NCBI RefSeq assembly: GCF_040096455.1
Contig: NZ_JBBMER010000003.1
Span: 1-64,000, forward strand
Origin: Lachnospira rogosae
GTDB taxonomy: Bacteria; Bacillota; Clostridia; Lachnospirales; Lachnospiraceae
Reading direction: 5' to 3'
Length of the DNA: 64,000 bases
Below are positions 34,212 to 43,038 of the stretch, piece by piece (positions within the stretch are counted from its first letter, which is position 1; the number at the start of each line of letters is the position of its first letter). The position numbers and the translations under genes were made by a program. The notes under the pieces are model-generated. The model searched no databases, was not told the DNA's origin, and saw only the letters and a program-made list of their open reading frames with translations.

Positions 34212-34661
34212 TTAGTTCTTCTTTAACTTCTTAAATAAGCCTTTCTTAGCTTTCTTTTCTTCAACAACTATCTTGCCACCGCGAACTGACTTAATTCCGG
34301 TGATGTAGATACCACTTACCTCAGCCTTAACTTCAGCCTTGATAGGTATCTGTTCGTATACCTTAGGATCAGCCATAAGTGTCATAACCTTAGGACCAAT
34401 CTTAGCTTTAACTACAGGAACTTTGCTTCTCTGAAGATACTTAGGTGTCTGTTCAAGAACAATCTTAGGAAGTCCTGCTTCTTTAAGTTTCATTTTCTTC
34501 TTGTCTATAATCAACATAGACATAATCTGCTTAGCGGCATCAATCTGTGCCTGATTCTCTGTCTGCTTCTTACGAAGCTTGTTACCAACAATAATAAGAG
34601 CTATTAAAGCAACAACGAGGATTGCTATAATAACTAATAAAACTATCGACCATACTGGCAT
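34212..34661 (-). CDS. Small membrane-anchored protein of unknown function
   Basis: The 149-residue protein has one N-terminal membrane helix (about 5-26) followed by a charged, Lys-rich cytoplasmic or surface part and a very basic tail (KKAKKGLFKKLKKN). The middle (PKIVLEQTPKYLQRSKVPVVKAKIGPKVMTLM) is well ordered but not from a family I can name. GGAGGAG lies before ATG 34661. It is a single-gene unit between two strong terminators or gaps. Confidence 0.75.
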   Translation of the reverse strand: MPVWSIVLLVIIAILVVALIALIIVGNKLRKKQTENQAQIDAAKQIMSMLIIDKKKMKLKEAGLPKIVLEQTPKYLQRSKVPVVKAKIGPKVMTLMADPKVYEQIPIKAEVKAEVSGIYITGIKSVRGGKIVVEEKKAKKGLFKKLKKN

Positions 34662-34791
34662 ATAAGTTCTCCTCCTGTATAATATACAAATAATTCACAA
34701 TTCAAACTGAATTCACAAAGTTCATTATATCACGGAATATAAATAATGAAAAGAATAATATATTGAAAATGCGTAAGAAAATGTGTAATGC

Positions 34792-35523
34792 TTACACAAG
34801 ATTCTGGTTCTTCTCATAAGTAGAAAGTATAATATCGTGTATATATGTTGCTACATTTTTCTTCTCATCAGGTGACATTAAGGACATATCTACCGGCGTT
34901 CCGAATTCAATAACAGTGTGGGCTTTCTTAAGGAAAGGCTTCTGGTCTTCAAATATTGCAGAAGTATTATTCTGTGTTACAGGAATAATAAGACTGTGTG
35001 ATTTCTCAGCAAGCTTAAAGCTTCCGGCGTGGAATTCCATAACCCCCTCACCCTTGTTACGTGTTCCCTCAGGGAAAATAACTAAAGAGGTGCCGTCTTT
35101 AATATATTCAATTCCAGAAAGTATTGATTTGAGGGCTTCCCTTGCGTTCTGTCTGTCGAGTAAAAGACAGCGGATATTACGCATCCATACACGAAGTATA
35201 GGTACTTTTGCCATCTCCTTTTTGGCAACATAAGCCGCTCTTGTCTTTATATAAGTATAAGAAATAATTACATCAAAGAAGCCACGATGATTACCTACAA
35301 ATAATACAGGCTTGTCTGTTGGAATGTTCTCAACACCAATAGCAGTCGTCTTAGTTCCACATACGAACAATATAAGCCTGAACATAAAGCGTGCAATCGC
35401 ATCAGAAGCTTTCTCCTTAACAACAGGGTTCTTCTTTCCGATAAGCCATAAGATAGGAAGTGCAATTAAGCTGAATACTGCAAATATAAGCAATAACAGC
35501 ACTACGATAATAAGTCGAATCAT
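34792..35523 (-). CDS. plsC: 1-acyl-sn-glycerol-3-phosphate acyltransferase
   Basis: PlsC transfers an acyl chain to lysophosphatidic acid to make phosphatidic acid at the membrane. The 243-residue protein has an N-terminal membrane segment (about 3-28), the catalytic NHRGFFD motif (His79, Asp84) and the substrate-binding FPEGTR (150-155). It lies 39 bases downstream of apbE on the same strand and may be cotranscribed with it. Confidence 0.93.
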   Translation of the reverse strand: MIRLIIVVLLLLIFAVFSLIALPILWLIGKKNPVVKEKASDAIARFMFRLILFVCGTKTTAIGVENIPTDKPVLFVGNHRGFFDVIISYTYIKTRAAYVAKKEMAKVPILRVWMRNIRCLLLDRQNAREALKSILSGIEYIKDGTSLVIFPEGTRNKGEGVMEFHAGSFKLAEKSHSLIIPVTQNNTSAIFEDQKPFLKKAHTVIEFGTPVDMSLMSPDEKKNVATYIHDIILSTYEKNQNLV

Positions 35524-35562
35524 ATAATCCTCATTTCTACAGATAATAATCTGTCGTAATAA

Positions 35563-36618
35563 TTAATTAATATACGCTTTCGCGTTGTCTGAATAATATT
35601 TAGAACCATCATTAGTCATAAATACAGCCTCAATGCCTTCAAGCGAATTAATGAGTTTCATACCGTCATCAAGTCCTAATACAAAGCAGGTTGTGCTAAG
35701 ACAGTCGCCAACCGTTGACTCACTTGAAATAATAGTCACATCACATAAGTTGTTGTCATAAGGGTAGCCAGTGGCTGGATTTAATATATGGTGGTAAAAT
35801 GTACAGTCATCTGAATAGAAGTATCTTTCATATGTTCCAGATGATACAACCGAATAATCATTAATATGAAGTACTTCCATATATTCGCCGGTTTCAGTAA
35901 ATGGCTTCTTTACCGCAATATTGAAATCTGAGCCGTTACGCTTCTGACCTATACATAATACATTGCCGCCAAGATTAATGATAGCACGTTCGACGCCATT
36001 ATCAATAAGATAAGCTTTAATCTTATCGGCAATGTAGCCCTTGGCAATCGCACCAAGGTCAAGACAGTATCCGTCAGGTATCGATATGTGATGAGTGCCG
36101 TCATTGTCGGTGCTTAATGAAACCTTGGTATAATCGACATATGCAAGTGCATCTGCTATGGCAGAACTGTCAGGTACATCTGGGGTATCAGTATTAAAAT
36201 CCCATAAACGTGACACGCTTCCTATTGTAATATCAAAAGCACCATAGGATAGCTGGCTGTAGTAAAGCCCAAGTTCAATAAGCTCATAGAGTTCATCACT
36301 TATAGCAGTTGTCTGCTGGGTGTTGACTTTATAAAGCTCACTTGTTTCAAGGGTTCTTGAGAAAATGTGTTCGTAATAATCACACAGGCCAAGAGCATCG
36401 GATAATACATTTTTATTGACATTAGTATAAGAGTCAATCTGTACATAAGTATTAAGCTTGTAATCAGTTACGCTTATAGGTGAACTCAGAGCAAGCTTCT
36501 TACTGTTACAGCCCGTCAGTGCTGACAGCATACAGTTTATAATAACAATACATAGAACTAAAGAAGCTGTCCGATGTCTTGGATGTGCAGGTTTTTGCAA
36601 AATTACTAAATTATTCAT
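35563..36618 (-). CDS. apbE: FAD:protein FMN transferase (ApbE lipoprotein)
   Basis: ApbE attaches FMN covalently to Thr/Ser of target flavoproteins such as Rnf/Nqr subunits outside the membrane. The 351-residue precursor has a signal peptide with lipobox LTGC (Cys37). Conserved segments are visible: SRLWDFN, LDLGAIAKGYIAD, ALINLGG-like RAIINLGGNVLCIG, and HHILNPATGYPYDN. No Rnf or Nqr genes are in the window, so the target lies elsewhere. Good AAGGAG site. Confidence 0.95.
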   Translation of the reverse strand: MNNLVILQKPAHPRHRTASLVLCIVIINCMLSALTGCNSKKLALSSPISVTDYKLNTYVQIDSYTNVNKNVLSDALGLCDYYEHIFSRTLETSELYKVNTQQTTAISDELYELIELGLYYSQLSYGAFDITIGSVSRLWDFNTDTPDVPDSSAIADALAYVDYTKVSLSTDNDGTHHISIPDGYCLDLGAIAKGYIADKIKAYLIDNGVERAIINLGGNVLCIGQKRNGSDFNIAVKKPFTETGEYMEVLHINDYSVVSSGTYERYFYSDDCTFYHHILNPATGYPYDNNLCDVTIISSESTVGDCLSTTCFVLGLDDGMKLINSLEGIEAVFMTNDGSKYYSDNAKAYIN

Positions 36619-36651
36619 ATTACTCCTTAAATAAGTTATACATATGTATAA

Positions 36652-36680
36652 AGTATATCAAATATTGAAAAAAATGTGAA
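36652..36680 (-). promoter_or_regulatory. Promoter of apbE
   Basis: On the minus strand TTCACA (36680-36675) is 17 bp from TATACT (36657-36652), 34 bases before the apbE start codon. Confidence 0.6.
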
Positions 36681-36685
36681 TTCAC

Positions 36686-36714
36686 TTTTATTTTGTATTG
36701 GATTATGTTATAAC
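36686..36714 (+). promoter_or_regulatory. Promoter of the foldase lipoprotein gene
   Basis: TATAAC (36709-36714) with TG at 36706-36707 gives an extended -10; the -35 (TTTTAT, 36686-36691) is weak. It lies back to back with the apbE promoter. Confidence 0.45.
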
Positions 36715-36751
36715 AAATAAAGTGTCAAAAATAAAGAAATGAGGATATTTT

Positions 36752-37915
36752 ATGAAAAAGAAATTAGTAAGCCTTATGTTAGTGGCAGCTATGACAGCTT
36801 CACTTACAGCATGTGGCTCTAAAAAGACAGAAGAACCAACTTCTACAGTACATAAGAGCATAACAGCTGCAGAATATGATGCTGCTATTACATCAGATGC
36901 AGCAATTTATAAAAAAGCATTTACAATGCCTGAGTACAAAGGAATTCAGGTAACAGTTGATAAGTCAGTACTCAATGTTGCAGAAAGTGACGTTGACGAT
37001 TATATCAATAAGAATATAGTATCAGCGGGAGCTACAACAGAGAATGTTACAAGTGGTGTAACAGCTGATGGGGATACAGTTATACTTGATTATTCAGGTA
37101 AGCTTGATGGCGAGGCATTCTCAGGTGGTACAGCAACAGATACTACATATACAATAGGTTCAGGTAACTTTATATCAGACCTTGATAAAGGACTTGTAGG
37201 ACTTACAGTAGGCCAGGAATATGATATTCCTTGTACTTTCCCAGATAATTACACATCAGACCTTGCAGGTAAGAGTGTAATATTCACAGTAAAGGTTACA
37301 GCAATCCAGAAGACAACTTACCCAGAGATAACAGATGAATGGGTAGTTAATAACAAAGAAAGTCTTAATCTTTCAGGTGATACAGTTGCAGATTTCAGGG
37401 AAGAAGTAAGAAAGATAGTAGAAGCTAATGCTAATGATACTTATCTTAATAACACATTTACATCAGCATACCAGATTATAAGCGAGAATATCGGAGATGT
37501 TAATTATCCACAGGATGAAATAGATTCATTGGTAGAAGTACTTAATACTAATATTGAGAGTGAATTTAACACTTATGGTTCATACTATGGCATATCAGAT
37601 TTAGATACATATAAGAAATCAGTATATGGATTTGATTCAATTGACGCATTTAATGAATATGCTACATCATCTGCACAGCAGTATCTTTTACAGAAAATGA
37701 TAGTAACCATTATTGCCGCAGATAATGATATTCATGTGTCAGAAGATGAAATTAACTCATATGGTAACGATTTAGCTCAGTATTATGGTTACGATGACTT
37801 CAATGCAATTGTAGATGCAGTCGGCAGTGAAGTTGTATCAGAGATAGGTTATGAAATACTTTATCAGAAAGTTGTAGAATTTGAGTGCAGCCAGATTACA
37901 GAGGTAGAACAGTAA
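36752..37915 (+). CDS. Secreted trigger-factor-like peptidyl-prolyl isomerase lipoprotein
   Basis: The 387-residue precursor has a lipoprotein signal with LTAC (Cys21). Two parts of trigger factor follow: an FKBP-type isomerase domain (about 100-190) with GDTVILDYSGKLDGEAFSGG, GSGNFISDLDKGLVGLTVG and FPDNYTSDLAGKSVIFTVKV, and a C-terminal helical chaperone domain (about 200-380). The ribosome-binding N-domain of cytosolic trigger factor is absent. It is thus expected to fold exported proteins on the outer face of the membrane, in a role comparable to PrsA. A SulP gene follows after a single base and may be cotranscribed. Confidence 0.9.
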   Translation: MKKKLVSLMLVAAMTASLTACGSKKTEEPTSTVHKSITAAEYDAAITSDAAIYKKAFTMPEYKGIQVTVDKSVLNVAESDVDDYINKNIVSAGATTENVTSGVTADGDTVILDYSGKLDGEAFSGGTATDTTYTIGSGNFISDLDKGLVGLTVGQEYDIPCTFPDNYTSDLAGKSVIFTVKVTAIQKTTYPEITDEWVVNNKESLNLSGDTVADFREEVRKIVEANANDTYLNNTFTSAYQIISENIGDVNYPQDEIDSLVEVLNTNIESEFNTYGSYYGISDLDTYKKSVYGFDSIDAFNEYATSSAQQYLLQKMIVTIIAADNDIHVSEDEINSYGNDLAQYYGYDDFNAIVDAVGSEVVSEIGYEILYQKVVEFECSQITEVEQ

Positions 37916-37916
37916 A

Positions 37917-39584
37917 ATGAATGAATTGGTACCAAAGATATTTGATGTAATGAAGACATATTCCAAGGACCAGTTAGTAAAGGATATAGTGGCAGGGATT
38001 ATTGTTGCGATAATAGCCCTGCCATTATCCATTGCACTGGCACTTGCATCAGGAGTAAGCCCGGAGCAGGGTATATATACAGCAATATTTGCTGGATTTG
38101 TTATTTCCTTCTTAGGAGGAAGCAGGGTTCAGATAGCTGGACCTACAGCAGCATTTGCTACAATAGTAGCTGGTATAGTTGCGAAAAATGGTATGGATGG
38201 ACTTATAGTTGCTACAATTATGGCAGGTATAATACTTGTTATTATGGGGCTTCTTAAGTTCGGTAACCTTATAAGATTTATTCCTTATACAATAACTACA
38301 GGTTTTACATTTGGTATTGCTGTGACTATTGTTATAGGACAGATTAAAGATTTTCTTGGCCTTACTTATCCGGCAGGAACTGCTACAGTTGAAACTATGG
38401 ATAAGTTAAAGGCGATAATTGCCAATATTGGAACATTTAATATAAAAGCATTAATAGTTGGTGCTGTATCACTTGCAATTCTTATTATATGGCCTAAGTT
38501 CAAGTCTCTTGATAAAATTCCACCATCACTTATTGCGGTTATAGTATCAGTTCTTATGGTTAAATTCATCGGACCATTAAAAGATGTCAATACAATCGGA
38601 AGTCTGTATACAATAAAGAAAGGACTTCCAGGAGTGTCAGTACCATCAGTTAATATGGATATGATACTTACACTTCTTCCAGATGCTCTTACAATAGCGG
38701 TTCTTGCAGGAATAGAGAGTCTGCTTTCGTGTGTAGTATCAGATGGAATGATAGGTTCAAGACATAAGCCTAATATGGAGCTTGTTGCACAGGGAGCAGG
38801 TAATATCGTATCCGCACTTTTCGGTGGTATTCCAGCGACAGGCGCTATTGCAAGAACAGCGGCTAATGTCAAGAATGGTGGACGTACACCTATAGCAGGT
38901 ATGGTTCACTCAGTTACACTTCTTATTGTGCTTGTGGTGCTTATGCCATATGCGGCCTGGATACCAATGCCAGCCATTGCGGCAATTTTATTTATTGTTG
39001 CATACAATATGAGTGGCTGGAGAGAGATGGTTAATCTTGTTAAGCACTCACCAAAGTCAGATACATTAGTATTACTTACAACTATGGTGCTTACAGTTGT
39101 ATTTGACCTTGTTGTGGCTATAGAAGTAGGTATTGTTATGGCTGCACTTCTTTTCCTGAAGAGAATGGCAGACGTAACAGAAGTAAGAAGCTGGAAATAT
39201 ATCGGGGAAAATATTGATGAGAATAACGACCCTGAGAGTATTAATTTAAAGAAAGTTCCTGATAAGACTTTAGTATACGAAATAATCGGACCAATGTTCT
39301 TTGCGGCAGCGGATAAGTTTATGGATATACATATGGAGTCAGATGTAAAAGTAGTTATAATCAGAATGCGTGGTGTTCCAGCTATGGATATATCAGCATT
39401 GCGTTCGCTTAAGAATATACACAATGTATGTAAGAAGCGTGGTATAACTATGGTATTATCCCACGTCCAGGAACAGCCTAAGTCTATGATGGAGAAGGCT
39501 GGATTTGCGGCAGAAGTTGGAGAAGATAACTTCTGTGCTAATATTGATGCGGCGTTGGCATATGCACAGGAGATAGTGGGGTAA
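37917..39584 (+). CDS. SulP family anion transporter with STAS domain
   Basis: This permease of 555 residues has about 10-12 membrane helices (about 15-415). The SulP signature is seen as PLSIALALASGVSPEQGIYTAI and a conserved FGGIPATGAIARTAANVKNGGRTP segment. The cytoplasmic STAS domain (about 435-550) has VKVVIIRMRGVPAMDISALRSL. Family members carry sulfate, bicarbonate or other anions; substrate is not predictable. The gene starts next to the preceding stop codon. Confidence 0.94.
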   Translation: MNELVPKIFDVMKTYSKDQLVKDIVAGIIVAIIALPLSIALALASGVSPEQGIYTAIFAGFVISFLGGSRVQIAGPTAAFATIVAGIVAKNGMDGLIVATIMAGIILVIMGLLKFGNLIRFIPYTITTGFTFGIAVTIVIGQIKDFLGLTYPAGTATVETMDKLKAIIANIGTFNIKALIVGAVSLAILIIWPKFKSLDKIPPSLIAVIVSVLMVKFIGPLKDVNTIGSLYTIKKGLPGVSVPSVNMDMILTLLPDALTIAVLAGIESLLSCVVSDGMIGSRHKPNMELVAQGAGNIVSALFGGIPATGAIARTAANVKNGGRTPIAGMVHSVTLLIVLVVLMPYAAWIPMPAIAAILFIVAYNMSGWREMVNLVKHSPKSDTLVLLTTMVLTVVFDLVVAIEVGIVMAALLFLKRMADVTEVRSWKYIGENIDENNDPESINLKKVPDKTLVYEIIGPMFFAAADKFMDIHMESDVKVVIIRMRGVPAMDISALRSLKNIHNVCKKRGITMVLSHVQEQPKSMMEKAGFAAEVGEDNFCANIDAALAYAQEIVG

Positions 39585-39623
39585 GAGCGGCAAGAGCGGA
39601 GCTGGCAGACGGACGGATGGACG

Positions 39624-39866
39624 GCGAAAGGCGGGACAGCCCCCTGCCGTGTGGAACTGCGGATAAGACAATTGGATATTACCGGGTGTTTCCGAGGGAG
39701 TGTTGTGGCGGTGGACGCACACGCTCATATTCGGCATCCTGCCTCAGTATTCGCTTGACCAGACCTCGTGTCTGGTCATTGCTGTTTATGGGGGCGGAAA
39801 CACTGGTAATATCACAATTCTCTTATAATGCAGTGCCACGCGGCAGGGGGCTGTCCTGCTTTTCGC
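39624..39866. repeat. G+C-rich foldback element with about 72-bp inverted arms
   Basis: The left arm (39624-39694) and right arm (39795-39866) are imperfect reverse complements. They share GACAGCCCCCTGCCG, the GATATTACC segment and GTGTTTCCG, with only about ten differences and a one-base gap. Weaker similarity extends outward (GAGCTGGCA near 39599 against TGCCAGTTC near 39875). The 100-bp centre holds a perfect GACCAGAC/GTCTGGTC hairpin (39757-39777). It sits between the converging ends of sulP and the amidohydrolase, and base composition jumps (43 of 60 bases G or C in 39841-39900). It may be a MITE-like repeat or a structured RNA or terminator. Confidence 0.85.
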
Positions 39867-39941
39867 CTGTTCGTTGCCAGTTCGTGCGGGGCGGGGCGGG
39901 CAATGCGCTGTGCTGTTGCCCTTGGGGAAGGAGAAAAATGG

Positions 39942-40781
39942 TTATGGTGTATTTGTCAGGAAACTGCCGAGCAGTGTGGCGGCGTTGCCGCCTTCGATGG
40001 CTGTGAGTTCTTCTGGGGTGAGGCCGCTTGTCCTTAGGAGGTGGAGGGACTCGGACTGGTCGGACCAGGGGCTGTCTGTTCCAAAGAGAATGTGGTCAGA
40101 GCCATGTGTGCGGACCATCTGGACGAATTTCTCTTTGGAGAGGAAGTTGTTGTCCGGAGTGCTTTTTAAGACAAGTGCAGTGTCGAGCCATACATTTGGT
40201 GTTCCAATTAGCTGGTCACATACTTCGTCATACATAGACCAGCCACCCATATGGGCTAATACAAGTTTGTGTGGTGGGACTTCTTTTATCATATTGGCAA
40301 GACGTTCGACACTTGCCTCATCACAGTTAGGAAAGCTTATGTCCATACCGCAGTGGATAGATACAATAAGGTCGTTGTCGTTTGCACATTCTATTATTCT
40401 AAGACATCTTGGGTCATCTATATTGGTGCGCTGGAATACAGGGTGAAGCTTAATTCCTGGAACACCAGCTTTGGCAAGGTCACTTATTATAGTCTTGTAG
40501 TCATCATTATCAGGATGAATTGTACCAAATGATATTATTCCAGTAGATTTAAAGGATTTATTAGTTTCTATGGCTATTTTGTTGATAGTCGTATGCTGTG
40601 ACGGCTTTGTTGCTATAGGCAGTAAGACAGAGTAATCAATGCCAGCTTTTTTCATAGAAGCTTTGATAGAGTCTACACGTCCATCCAGATAATTAGGTAT
40701 ACCGCCGCTTTGAGCAAGTCGTCCTACGGCACGGTCCGCAATGTCATCAGGAAAGCTGTGAGTATGAAAATCTATAATCAT
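39942..40781 (-). CDS. Amidohydrolase family (TIM-barrel metal-dependent hydrolase)
   Basis: This 279-residue protein of the amidohydrolase-2 type has the N-terminal metal motif DFHTH (His6, His8), then SIHCGMD, LAHMGG and the metal-binding aspartate in FGTDSPW. The substrate is unknown; relatives include decarboxylases and hydrolases of aromatic or carboxylic acids. ATG 40781 follows GAGGATA; the longer frame from 40793 begins inside that site. The last 50 codons (39942 to about 40090) are markedly G+C-rich compared with the rest, continuing the composition of the neighbouring foldback element. Confidence 0.88.
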   Translation of the reverse strand: MIIDFHTHSFPDDIADRAVGRLAQSGGIPNYLDGRVDSIKASMKKAGIDYSVLLPIATKPSQHTTINKIAIETNKSFKSTGIISFGTIHPDNDDYKTIISDLAKAGVPGIKLHPVFQRTNIDDPRCLRIIECANDNDLIVSIHCGMDISFPNCDEASVERLANMIKEVPPHKLVLAHMGGWSMYDEVCDQLIGTPNVWLDTALVLKSTPDNNFLSKEKFVQMVRTHGSDHILFGTDSPWSDQSESLHLLRTSGLTPEELTAIEGGNAATLLGSFLTNTP

Positions 40782-41206
40782 AAATATCCTCATTTCTGCG
40801 CCCCAGTTATAAGTATAGCGTGTCGGGTGCGCATAACACTAATTCATATTTTTACCATTTAAGAACGCATTTAAACATTTAATAATTAAATGATAACATA
40901 ATAAAAGGAGCAGGTCAAAACGCGCAGAACAACCTGCCTATATGGATTTCTTGTTGCATATTATGCGGAAAAACCACAGATAATTATTGTATTATACTAG
41001 GTGGTTTATATGCTGGCAATATGGATATAGTCGGCAAAAGAGAAGAATGGCAGAATTTAGATGACTAGCCTTTTTAAAATGTATAATTTTTCACAATTTT
41101 CACATACTACCCATACAACGCAATATATGGAAAATAGTTCGATAAACCATTGAATGAGCATAGAGAAACAGCGTGTATGGATTATGTTGAAAATAAGGAG
41201 GATTGT
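40782..41206. other. Spacer between amidohydrolase and spoVT
   Basis: No gene is supported in these 425 bases. It contains a GCAGGT/ACCTGC pair (about 40913-40938), an AAACCAC/GTGGTTT pair around 41000 enclosing a TATACT, and the sigma-G-like promoter at 41080-41109. The 90-nt leader of spoVT fills the right end. Confidence 0.5.
41080..41109 (+). promoter_or_regulatory. Sigma-G-like promoter of spoVT
   Basis: TGTATA (41080-41085) lies 17 bp from CATACTA (41103-41109). The sigma-G consensus is TGAATA, 17-18 bp, CATACTA. B. subtilis spoVT is transcribed by sigma-G, so the gene context agrees. Confidence 0.6.
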
Positions 41207-41749
41207 ATGAAAGCCACTGGAATTGTTCGTCGTATAGATGATTTAGGAAGAATTGTAATACCAAAGGAGATAAGAAGAACATTAAGAATAAGGGAAACTG
41301 ACCCTATGGAGATATATACAGATATGGATGGGCAGATTGTGTTAAAGAAATATTCTCCGATGGCAGATGTATCGGAATTTGCAGTAGAATATGCGGAGTC
41401 CATAGCACAGAATACAGGAATGACAATTGCAATAACTGACAGGGATTGTGTTATTGCGGCAGCAGGAACACAGAAAAAGAATGTACAGGGAAAGCATATT
41501 ACCAAAGAACTTAATGATATTATGGATAAAAGGCAGAGTGTTGTAGCAAGTGCCAGTGAGAATGATTATGTAAAAGCGGTAACAGACTATGATTGTGAGT
41601 CAGAGGTGATAAGTCCGATAATATGTGCCGGAGATGTTCTTGGTATGGTTATTATGTTTGGCAATGACAAGAAACAGAAGCTTGGCGAGAGCGAGAAAAG
41701 AATAGTTAAAGTTGCGGCGGATTTTTTGGGCAGACATATGGACAATTAG
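41207..41749 (+). CDS. spoVT: Stage V sporulation protein T
   Basis: SpoVT is a transcription regulator that adjusts sigma-G-dependent genes in the forespore. The 180-residue protein has an AbrB-type swapped-hairpin DNA-binding domain at 1-52 (MKATGIVRRIDDLGRIVIP with KEIRRTLRI) and a GAF-like C-terminal domain (about 58-178). Length matches B. subtilis SpoVT (178). ATG 41207 follows AAGGAGG; upstream in-frame ATGs lack sites. It opens a block in the same order as B. subtilis. Confidence 0.96.
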   Translation: MKATGIVRRIDDLGRIVIPKEIRRTLRIRETDPMEIYTDMDGQIVLKKYSPMADVSEFAVEYAESIAQNTGMTIAITDRDCVIAAAGTQKKNVQGKHITKELNDIMDKRQSVVASASENDYVKAVTDYDCESEVISPIICAGDVLGMVIMFGNDKKQKLGESEKRIVKVAADFLGRHMDN

Positions 41750-41899
41750 CAGATAATTTTAATATAATAATATGATGTAAGGCAAAATACCATTTGCCAT
41801 ATACATCTAAATGCCAGAAGTTAGAAATATTGCACGGCTTCAGGCATTTACATATTAATATAAGTTAATTACGATTGGCAGACATTCCGGAGGAAGATT

Positions 41900-42139
41900 A
41901 TGAGATTAGATAAATATTTAAAGGTTTCAAGACTTATTAAAAGACGTACAGTAGCTAATGATGCGTGTGATGCAGGCAGGGTAATGATTAATGGTAAAGT
42001 GGCTAAGGCATCAGTTGATGTCAAGGCAGGAGATATAATAGAGATATCTTTTGGTAATAAGAATGTTAAGGTAAGAGTTACAGACGTAAAGGACACAGTT
42101 AAGAAAGAAGAAGCTAAGGAGATGTTTGAATATATTTAA
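41900..42139 (+). CDS. rqcP: S4-domain protein RqcP (YabO)
   Basis: This 79-residue S4 RNA-binding protein works with RqcH in ribosome quality control, helping add alanine tails to nascent chains on stalled 50S subunits. It begins MRLDKYLKVSRLIKRRTVAN, with DACDAGRVMINGKVAKAS and GDIIEISFG of the S4 fold. GGAGGA is well placed. It lies before yabP as in B. subtilis. The 150 bp upstream contain two hairpins (GGCAAA/TTTGCC, 41781-41798; AATGCCAGAAG/CTTCAGGCATT, 41810-41848) with no T run. Confidence 0.95.
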   Translation: MRLDKYLKVSRLIKRRTVANDACDAGRVMINGKVAKASVDVKAGDIIEISFGNKNVKVRVTDVKDTVKKEEAKEMFEYI

Positions 42140-42274
42140 TGATTAAGTATATTTAATGTTTGAGCATATCTAATAGTTTAATGTGTTTAAATAATAGTTA
42201 TAATTAAGCATTTTTTGGCGTACCGCCTAATATATTAGACAGGTAAGATAAATGTATAATATATGGAGGCAGTT

Positions 42275-42562
42275 ATGGACGATATTAAAAGGGTAAGACA
42301 TCCTCATACAGTAAGAATGGAAGATAGAAAGAAGGCTCAGTTTACTGGTATTACTGACGTTGTATCCTTTGAACCGTCAAAGGTAATACTTGAGTCAGAT
42401 TATGGCGTTATTGTTATAAAAGGGGAGTCACTTCACGTTAATAAGCTGTCAGTTGAGAAGGGGGAGCTTGATGTTGATGGCAGGGTTGACTCACTTGTGT
42501 ATTCACAGAACAGCATAAGTATGAAAAAAGGCGATTCATTAGTGAACAGGTTATTTAGATAA
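42275..42562 (+). CDS. yabP: Sporulation protein YabP
   Basis: YabP is a small mother-cell sporulation protein of the YabP/YqfC family, needed for normal coat or cortex development. The 95-residue sequence has the family pattern TGITDVVSFEPSKVILESDYGVIVIKG-type strands and ends LVNRLFR. ATG 42275 follows GGAGG; ATG 42263 lies before it. It precedes yabQ. Confidence 0.94.
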   Translation: MDDIKRVRHPHTVRMEDRKKAQFTGITDVVSFEPSKVILESDYGVIVIKGESLHVNKLSVEKGELDVDGRVDSLVYSQNSISMKKGDSLVNRLFR

Positions 42563-42630
42563 TTGTGAATACATCTTTTAGACATTATAAAGATTAATTA
42601 ATTATATAAGTCCAGCAGTAGCGGGGAATA

Positions 42631-43038
42631 ATGCTTATGTCAGGTGATATTATATGGGAGAGCGGCACATTTTTATATGCACTTTGGTGGGGAATGGTGC
42701 TCGCATTTCAATATGATACGATAAGAATAATAAGAAGAATAATAAGACACCGTCGTGTATTTATGATTGCTGTAGAAGATGTTATATACTGGATATATGT
42801 AGGAATACGGATATTTATTATATGTTTCTATGTTAATAGCGGAATTATAAGATCATTTATTGTAGTGGGGCTTGTGTGCGGTGCAGTTCTATATCTTAAG
42901 GCGTTAAGCGTGTATTACATAAAATATGGAGTAAGGCTTGTAGGAATTTTACTGAAACCATTGAAAATGTTTGTGTCTGTGATTAGAATAGTGTTGCAGT
43001 CATTAAGGAAAGACAGACCGAAGAATGGAGAGATATAG
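42631..43038 (+). CDS. yabQ: Sporulation protein YabQ
   Basis: This membrane protein of 135 residues has about four hydrophobic segments, and the pattern FLYALWWGMVLAFQYDTIRIIRR is typical of YabQ, which localises to the outer forespore membrane and is needed for cortex formation. An alternative ATG lies two codons downstream. It ends directly against divIC. Confidence 0.9.
   Translation: MLMSGDIIWESGTFLYALWWGMVLAFQYDTIRIIRRIIRHRRVFMIAVEDVIYWIYVGIRIFIICFYVNSGIIRSFIVVGLVCGAVLYLKALSVYYIKYGVRLVGILLKPLKMFVSVIRIVLQSLRKDRPKNGEI

Noticed and set aside
39617..40532. Several open frames of 70-190 codons on the plus strand in the G+C-rich stretch
   Set aside because: They overlap the foldback element or lie antisense to the amidohydrolase, lack ribosome sites and show no family pattern.
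42231..42260. Promoter directly before yabP (TTAGAC and TATAAT)
   Set aside because: The spacing is only 14 bp and transcription would start inside the ribosome site.
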